Origin: Ephydatia muelleri
Lineage: Eukaryota; Porifera; Demospongiae; Spongillida; Spongillidae
Assembly (NCBI GenBank): GCA_013339895.1
Contig: JABACO010000010.1
Span: 5,391,585-5,455,584 of the forward strand
DNA length: 64,000 bases
Reading direction: 5' to 3'
The position numbers and the translations under genes were made by a program. Of this stretch, positions 56,002-64,000 are shown piece by piece. The notes under the pieces were generated by a model. It was given only the letters and a program-made list of their open reading frames with translations, was not told the origin of the DNA and did no database searches. Every line of letters begins with the position of its first letter. Position 1 is the stretch's first letter.

Positions 56002-56046
56002 TAGGGTTAGGGTTAGGGTTAGGGTTAGGGTTAGGGTTAGGGTTAG
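56002..56046 (+). repeat. Interstitial telomeric TTAGGG tract
   Basis: 45 bases of perfect TTAGGG repeat (7.5 units). It lies at a point where copies A and D of the cassette have none (GTAGTCACATG then the CCAGTTGCAAGG block). Confidence 0.95.
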
Positions 56047-56487
56047 CACCAGTTGCAAGGTCTTACCGTATGCAACGAAGTATCGCGTGTAGAAGTTGCT
56101 TCTTGCTGAGTCCATGTGAGGACTTAATATTCACTGTGGTAGTGAATGCTAAAATAAAACAGTCCATAATGGCAAAATATAGATGGCAAAATAAACATTG
56201 CACCTCAGTGTAGAGAAGCCACAACAGTGATATGATTAAACATGATTTAGAACTCAATAGTTCATTTTTTTGTTTCATACGATATAGATAAAAGATGTTG
56301 CCAAAACAAATACAATAAAAGCTAGTCCATTCCTGTAAGCCTACAAATCAACATGTAGCTGCCTCACAATTATATTCAGCACTTAAAGCTTATATGTACA
56401 TGCAAATAATCAATTTTAGTCACTATAGGTGAAACTGAAGTCCACTGTGGACTGATAAATGTTCTTCACTATCCAATCGTCATTTAC

Positions 56488-56606
56488 CTGTCAATAAACC
56501 TTCCATCTGTTCCATAATTAAGGTCTCTGTTTCATCTTGCTCTAGCACACCCTTCTCTTCATGCTCCTTGATTCTTTCCACAATATCCAACAGTAGTTCT
56601 TTGCTG
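56488..56606 (-). CDS. Exon of tandem cassette, copy B
   Basis: 119-nt exon-like segment with AG and GT borders, encoding SKELLLDIVERIKEHEEKGV and a following DETETLIMEQMEG. Homologous to the copy A exon at 50805-50989. Function unknown. Confidence 0.5.
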
Positions 56607-57360
56607 CTGTGTGTGAAAAGAATACCACTGACCACTAGAATACAAATACAAATACAATTCACATCAATAAATAAAAATGATGACATCATACAATTCACAT
56701 CAATAAATAAAAATGATGACATCAGTGTTCCTACTGTGTTTGATATTTCGGCCAGCAGGCACACCATAATTGAATCAAGTGTCCCATGTACATGTATATG
56801 CCTCATAGGATAATAAATTGGACAATAAGTTATTAAAAGTGTGATTTTAATGTTTAACATATCATGGATTATAGTTTGCATACCAAATCTCAGAAACATT
56901 TAAAAAACCATCTGCCTCTATTGAATAAAAAAAACAGGGCCAGTGTTTCATTTGATTTGTCAATGGGAGGGAGTGTGTATCCTTCTTTATATGTTTATGC
57001 AGTTATAAGCAAACTGCAATCCATGAATGTCTTATGTAGCTAACCACACTGTGTTCTGTGAACATTTATGCACATAACTATATAGCCTTCCCTCAACATA
57101 AGTACACTTTGATATAGGCGCATTTCCTCGATATAAGCGCAAGGTTTCCAAATGGAGCCATTATAACAATATTCAATGAAATGTGGAAGATGCAAACATG
57201 TACTGTACAGTACATATTTACCAATGCCAATCTGCTGGTGCGTTCACTCAAGTAGACAAAGTTTGAACAGCTCAAATGCCTGGACAAAAGACTGCACAAG
57301 GCCTTATTCTTACATGTAATGAGCGCGCAATGAACCAGCTGTAGCATGCACAATTGCATG

Positions 57361-58931
57361 TGTGTGTAGCAATAGCCGTGTCAAGGAAAGTCACAAGGAT
57401 TTTGCTAATGGAGCACCTAATTACTAAAAGGAAGGTGCCAATGGGCCATAAAGTGGCTGCATGGTTCAAACAGCGACAGGGAAGAGATCCATCAATCTGT
57501 AGTAGTCAAGGCTGTCACAGCTGGCTTCCATGAACTGGAACTCGAAACACCAGAAGACAAAAACACACAGAAAGTTGTAATGATCCATTTTTATTGTTGT
57601 ACGTGAACACAATGGTGTACTGTCTGATGCTCTCCTACTGTCCAAAGCAGAGTATTAGTGAAGCACCATCTGGTCCTTCTACCAGCCAACCATCACCCAG
57701 TGCAGCCACACCCCCTTCCACCAGTCTCATTGCTGTCATGCCTCCTTTCCCTAGCCTGTCTTTATTTACACCAACCACACCTCCAGTATGTGTTTGAAAT
57801 GTTCACACATGTGCACATCTGTTCATCAAACTTTACCTTGTGTGCAAATCTTCACACATGAGTGCAAGTAGTGACTTGCTGAGTCCAAGTGGGAACTTCC
57901 TGGTCTCTGTGTGTAGGTGCGTCCAACAATGGAATAAATAATTGTGGGGTGAAGGGTAGATGGCGTACATACACTGCAAATCTGCACATATTAGATTTCG
58001 AATGCATATACTGTACATCTATACAAGTGCATACATACACATGTTAGGGTCTGCAATTTTAGTTACTTGCTCTTGACACAAGATAAGTTATAAGCCTGAT
58101 TCTCTTACAAAATGTGTACATCCAGATCAGTACTGGAATAAAAATTCTACTCAAATACTTGTGTAGCAGATGAAATTGTATTATCTACATGCATGCTCAG
58201 TACTGTTACAGGACTATTGCAAGTAATTAATACTGTATGGACAAAGGTGTGCACTATTTTAATAAATAGGCAAAGGATTATCGACAACAACCGTTCAGCA
58301 ATTGAGGTTGATACTGATCACATCTGGCTAATACAAATTGAATGCCTCACTTTTGTTCCACTCAGTAAGGTTAGACTTAATTCTTTTGCGGGCAAAGTCA
58401 ATGATTATGGTGTAACGTGGTGCGAAATAAGCTTGTACGTGTTGCGGGAAAACCTTAGTTGTAAATAACTTCAGTGAATTTGACAAAAAAACTTTTTCCT
58501 CTAAACAATGTATTGTACAGCATGACTACAAAAATGTGAACACTTTAGATAAACACAAGTGATTTTAGTATAGCAACCGTAATGTAATATTGTATTGTTG
58601 CCCATGAAATCAATAAAACAGTAAAAATAAAAAAAGAAAATTGCAAAAGAAAAACTGCACCACAGTGGTGTACATGTACAAGTCACAACACTGACATGAT
58701 GAGCTTGACTTCTCCATTTCATAGGATTTAAGGGTATTAGATGTTGCCAAAATAGATAAATACAAGGAATGCTAGTCCAATGCCAATACTCTGTACTACG
58801 GATATGTAGCAGCATCACATTGCATCCTTCATTATACTCAGCACTTGGCTTAAATGTAAATAATCAATTTTAGTCAATAATACTGACATTGCGGACTGGT
58901 AAATGTTCTTTACTATCCAATCATCTCTTAC
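57361..58931. other. Cassette copy C flanks, mostly non-coding
   Basis: Recognisable cassette pieces at 57870-57935 (CTGAGTCCAAGTGGGAACTTC) and 58610-58930. A Pro/Ser-rich plus-strand frame near 57655-57797 may be a diverged form of the SDE-rich segment of copies A and B. No other gene seen. Confidence 0.4.
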
Positions 58932-59002
58932 CTTTCAATGAAACTGCCAAATCATCTTCAAACGCTTTGATGCTGCTACATTCATGTATAAGTTCTTTGA
59001 TC
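58932..59002 (-). CDS. Exon of tandem cassette, copy C
   Basis: 71-nt segment with AG and GT borders encoding KELIHECSSIKAFEDDLAVS. Aligned by position with the copy A and B exons and same phase class; more diverged. Confidence 0.4.
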
Positions 59003-59459
59003 CTGTGTGTGTGTAAAGAATAACAACCTTAATACCTGACCACTAAAATAATAATAAAAACACAATGAGTAAAATCACATGTCAAGTCAATAAATAAAAA
59101 AGAAGACATCACTGTCCCCACTGAATTACGCCTAACTGTAGTCGAGTAGATACTTGTTTAATATTTCAGCCAGCGGTCAAACCATATTTGGCATATGCAT
59201 CTTAGCATAATATATGGGTTTAGGAGGGGCATATTGCAATAATCTAACAAAATCACATTTCCTGGATGAGTTTATAGTTAAAATGTGAACATTTTTTGAT
59301 GGATTAAATAGTGTTGTATACACTGTAGATACATGTATGTGCATAAATGTTCCAGCACACTTAAAGTATTGGTATCATGTTAATCAAACACTGTACCAGT
59401 ACTTCTCTGTTTCTGTGTGAAAGTAACAAACAAGTGTTGTAAATGTTTAATCAGAATGA

Positions 59460-59957
59460 TATTAACTTACATGTATGGAATGCAAATGTGATACATATAA
59501 ATTACTGATGTGCTTAATCTCACACATGTACGTCATATTTGTATTCTTCACACTTACAGCTGCATACAGTATACATTTGAAATGCTCATGTGGGTACATG
59601 TGTGTACACTGTACATGTGTGTACACAGCTCTGTACATTGACATACAGTGTAGTCACATGAAGTACACCAGTTACAAGGTCTTACCTTGTACTATGAAGT
59701 ATCAGGTACCTGAACAGTAGAAATTGCATCATGCTGAGTCCATGTGAGGACTTATTGATCGCTGTGCATAGTGCTGCATAATAGAACAGTGAAATTATAA
59801 ACGTGTAGATGGCAAAATAAAAATTGTGCCTCAACATTGAAACCACAACACTGAAATGATACAATTTGATTTATAAGTCTAGTCCATTCGTACAGTACTA
59901 ATGCAAGCATACCAATACTAGACACGTAGATGCATCACATTGCATCCTTCATAAATG
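59460..59957. repeat. Tandem cassette copy D, truncated
   Basis: Contains the ACACCAGTTACAAGGTCTTACC, CTGAGTCCATGTGAGGACTTATTGATC and GCATCACATTGCATCCTTCA landmarks (short forms quoted loosely). It stops at the G-rich minisatellite where the exon would be expected. Confidence 0.65.
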
Positions 59958-60130
59958 CCAAGGAGGAGGAGAGGAGGGGGGAGGAGGGTTGGGGGAGGAG
60001 GAGTTTGGGGGAGGAGGAGGTTGGGGGAGGAGGAGGTTGGGGGAGGAGGAGGTTGGGGGAGGAGGAGGTTGGGGGAGGAGGAGGTTGGGGAAGGAGGGGG
60101 AGGAGGAGGTGGGGGGAGGAGGAAGAGGAA
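59958..60130. repeat. G-rich minisatellite
   Basis: Repeated GAGGTTGGGGGAGGAG units, about eight copies. Many adjacent G runs could form G-quadruplexes. It truncates cassette copy D. Confidence 0.9.
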
Positions 60131-61565
<1,435 letters not shown>

Positions 61566-64000
61566 CCTCCCCATACAACTCCCCTTACGCTGTAAAAGCA
61601 AATATATATACTGCTGTTAATATGTTAATACTAAACAGACAGTTTACACATTTTAGTTCGGAATCGGAGAACCCCTACGATCTAGAACATATACCTCTGT
61701 TGGCGAAAGAGGAGGTTGGAATCGGAGTTGGTATACAGATCCTTCATCCATGTCTGGATACCAATCACTACATCTGCTCCTTTGTAGTTTAGTCGTATGA
61801 TAGAAACATTTTAGTTCTTTTTGCAATGACAAAATAATAGTTCAACATGTCAACAATGCAATGTATTGTAAGGCCTTTGTTCTGCTAAAAGTATCTAATC
61901 ATCCAGTGTGTACTATAACCTGGATGCATGGTGCAGAATAGGATTCTTTCAGCAACTTTCTAAAGAGGCAAATGTCCATTATTATTACTCCTTACTCTTG
62001 AGGATATTCTCAAGGGAATAGAGATTCACATGCCACTGAGATTTAGCGTTCAGCAACTCAACTGGTATGTCATGTCATAAAGGATACTGTCACAACTAGA
62101 GATAATTATTATATAAATCATTATTCCAATGAGGAAAGTGAATGTAAGTAATTTGCAATGGCATTTTAATCTTAAAATCTTGCTAACAGATCGACCAACA
62201 TAGCAAAGGAAGTTGAAAGTAGTCACAGTGTAGCTATTATTTTATGCTCTACTGAATTATGTGCCATTAGCTATTAATTGTGAATGTTGTAAGAGCAGGA
62301 CATACCCACCTTACTAAATAATGAGCGTAGCATGTGCATGAGTGCAGTCAATTTTGACATAAGCTCACCTTGATTACCAGCCATGATCACAGTTTTAGTA
62401 ATTGCTTCACAAAAAAGTTCCAGTCCTTCTCACTCTATCTGTGGTTACATGTATATTAATTGGTTGTTCAGAAACACCGATCCTTGAAACTGTAAAAAGA
62501 GCTCTATTTCAAACATCAGGTATTGGAGTGATCTCAGATTACAAATCACGCACATTGTCCTAGTCAAGTATTTACACATCTTTTTTTTTCAGTGACACAG
62601 GGGAGTTTGCTCAATTACTACATGTGGGGTGTATTATATGCAAAATATCAAGATTAGGAAATGCTGACGTGTGCACTTAAAAATTTTTTTTGCTGTTTTA
62701 TGCTTCCTTTAATTGAAGGGGCTAGTTAGTACACATTTGGTTTTGATCTGTTTTAAATTTGGTTAGCATACTAAGATTAATATTTATAGGAATTATTAAC
62801 CATCCAGGCATCAAATTTGCTGTTTCTTTATTTGATTGCAACGTCTTTAGTTACATGTATTATCTGATGAGTCCAATTGACACTAAAATATCACATATTC
62901 AACTAATTTTAACTTGGTACTACAAAATGGTTCAAATATGTTGCCCTGGTATACGTTTTCTGGTGTTACAAGACGCATACCAGGACATCATCAATTTCAA
63001 ATACTAACAAAACCACCTTTAGAAGAAGGTGTCCTGTTGAATTAAATGACTGTTGGCGGATGCCAGACCATCATGCCAAAACTCCACACATTATCAGGTG
63101 AAATATATAAGCATTTTGTACAAGCTGGCAACCAAGCAATTGTGTTGGAGACAATTGTACATATACTTCAGCACCCAGAGCCTCAGCAATGTCTATTGTG
63201 CCCAAATGTACAGCAGTAGATGCAGAAACACTCACAGTTATTTATAGATACGCAGACCATGATTAATATACAGTGTCCTATCTTGTTCTAGTTCCAAATA
63301 ATACTGATAAACAATGATGCCAATGCACGTGCAAAGGGTACAAAGATAAGTATTGATGACCAATAAATTGAACTATAGATTTATTAAAGTTGTGATCCAT
63401 TATTATCTGCACAAAAGACACAAGCTTTCAAAAATTGTACACAACTTGCAATCTCTTTAACTACATTGTCAGTACAGATCAGGTGCACCTAACATGTTTG
63501 TAAATCTAGGGAACCATCAGGCTGCTCATTCACCTTTATTGAAACCCATTGTTTGTATTGCTGTGCTCATACATGTACACTGTGACCTTTTGCATATGGT
63601 ATGTACATGTATGCACAATTCTTATCTGCATATAGGTCTTCTATTGTACCTAAAGGGTTTAAACGTGAGAAGAATTCATGATCCCTGAAGAGGGCTAGCA
63701 GTAGACATGCCATGAGAAAAGAGAAGGAACATGTAGCTGGAGACATATACAACAACCATGCAGCTCTAAGCGAATGCTAATGTATACTGAAAACCAATCA
63801 AAAGGAATCATTTTCGATATCCAGTGTAAGTTTTAAAACAGAGTTCAACAAACCACAATGGGCAACTACGTGTAACTGAATATACATATGTACTAACAAG
63901 ACAGACGCACTTACAAGCATGGGGGAAACCACTTTTAACAAGTGTCGTTAGCCCTGTGACTTGTCAATATATTGTCAAGGGTATATTCTCAGGGGACTAG
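61566..64000. other. No gene recognised
   Basis: AT-rich DNA. One short frame near 61654-61790 (SSESENPYDLEHIPLLAKEE) follows a possible acceptor at 61652 and could be a terminal exon, but nothing supports it. No repeats stand out. Confidence 0.35.

Larger units (their letters stand above)
55591..57360. repeat. Tandem cassette copy B
   Basis: Full copy without the pogo insertion. It contains an open plus-strand segment (ARTSSAATINVNVSRPEED, then SDEAQPPDE before GTGAGTG), also conserved in copy A with several silent third-base changes, and the minus-strand exon at 56488-56606. Which strand is the true gene for the former segment is undecided. Confidence 0.75.

Noticed and set aside
56002..56046. 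Chromosome end
   Set aside because: The tract is short and unique sequence with duplicated cassettes continues on both sides.
57594..57861. Independent Pro/Ser-rich gene
   Set aside because: Short, low complexity and without start or splice support. More likely a diverged part of the tandem cassette.

Overview
The window is animal nuclear DNA. It has GT-AG introns, mostly 50-230 nt, multi-exon receptor genes built from phase-1 exons (Ig-like, fibronectin-III-like and scavenger-receptor cysteine-rich, SRCR, modules), and a dense, varied transposon load. The mix of compact introns, SRCR and Ig receptors and AT-rich DNA full of ACATGTA motifs suggests a marine invertebrate. A sponge is my best guess; this is inference, not proof.

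Layout. 0.7-3.4 kb: a Gypsy LTR element that has lost reverse transcriptase. 3.4-5.4 kb: long foldback elements. 5.7-17.05 kb: the main find, an 11.3-kb DNA transposon with CACTGTTAAAAAAA termini and subterminal AACACCC repeats. It carries an 11-exon gene whose protein starts like vertebrate RAG1 (zinc-binding region plus RING finger) and ends in a DDE-like core, and a divergent basic repeat protein. A diverged inverted copy of the host flanks at 27.2-27.9 kb lacks the insert, so it serves as an empty site that defines both ends. 17.6-30.2 kb: two inverted Ig/FN3-like receptor genes and a broken third, with LINE fragments, a duplicated SRCR exon pair and hAT/MITE insertions between them. 31.1-34 kb: a hAT derivative and a purine/pyrimidine minisatellite. 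35.16-40.32 kb: a full-length, near-identical-LTR Ty3/Gypsy element with one open gag-pol frame in which integrase precedes reverse transcriptase (Gmr1-like order). 41.5-42.1 kb: a Tc1 deletion derivative. 44.1-46.3 kb: an SRCR receptor gene on the minus strand. 47-60 kb: a tandem array of an unrecognised minus-strand exon cassette. One copy is split by a 3.7-kb pogo element with a nested foldback, and another contains an interstitial TTAGGG tract. 60-64 kb: simple repeats and no recognisable gene.

The host content looks like an expanding cell-surface receptor cluster. Inverted and direct duplications have copied, truncated and fused Ig and SRCR exons, and transposons of at least six types have inserted into it. 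No RNA gene or CRISPR array was seen. Exon boundaries were read by eye from splice consensus and phase. Homology calls rest on motif recognition, with no database search.
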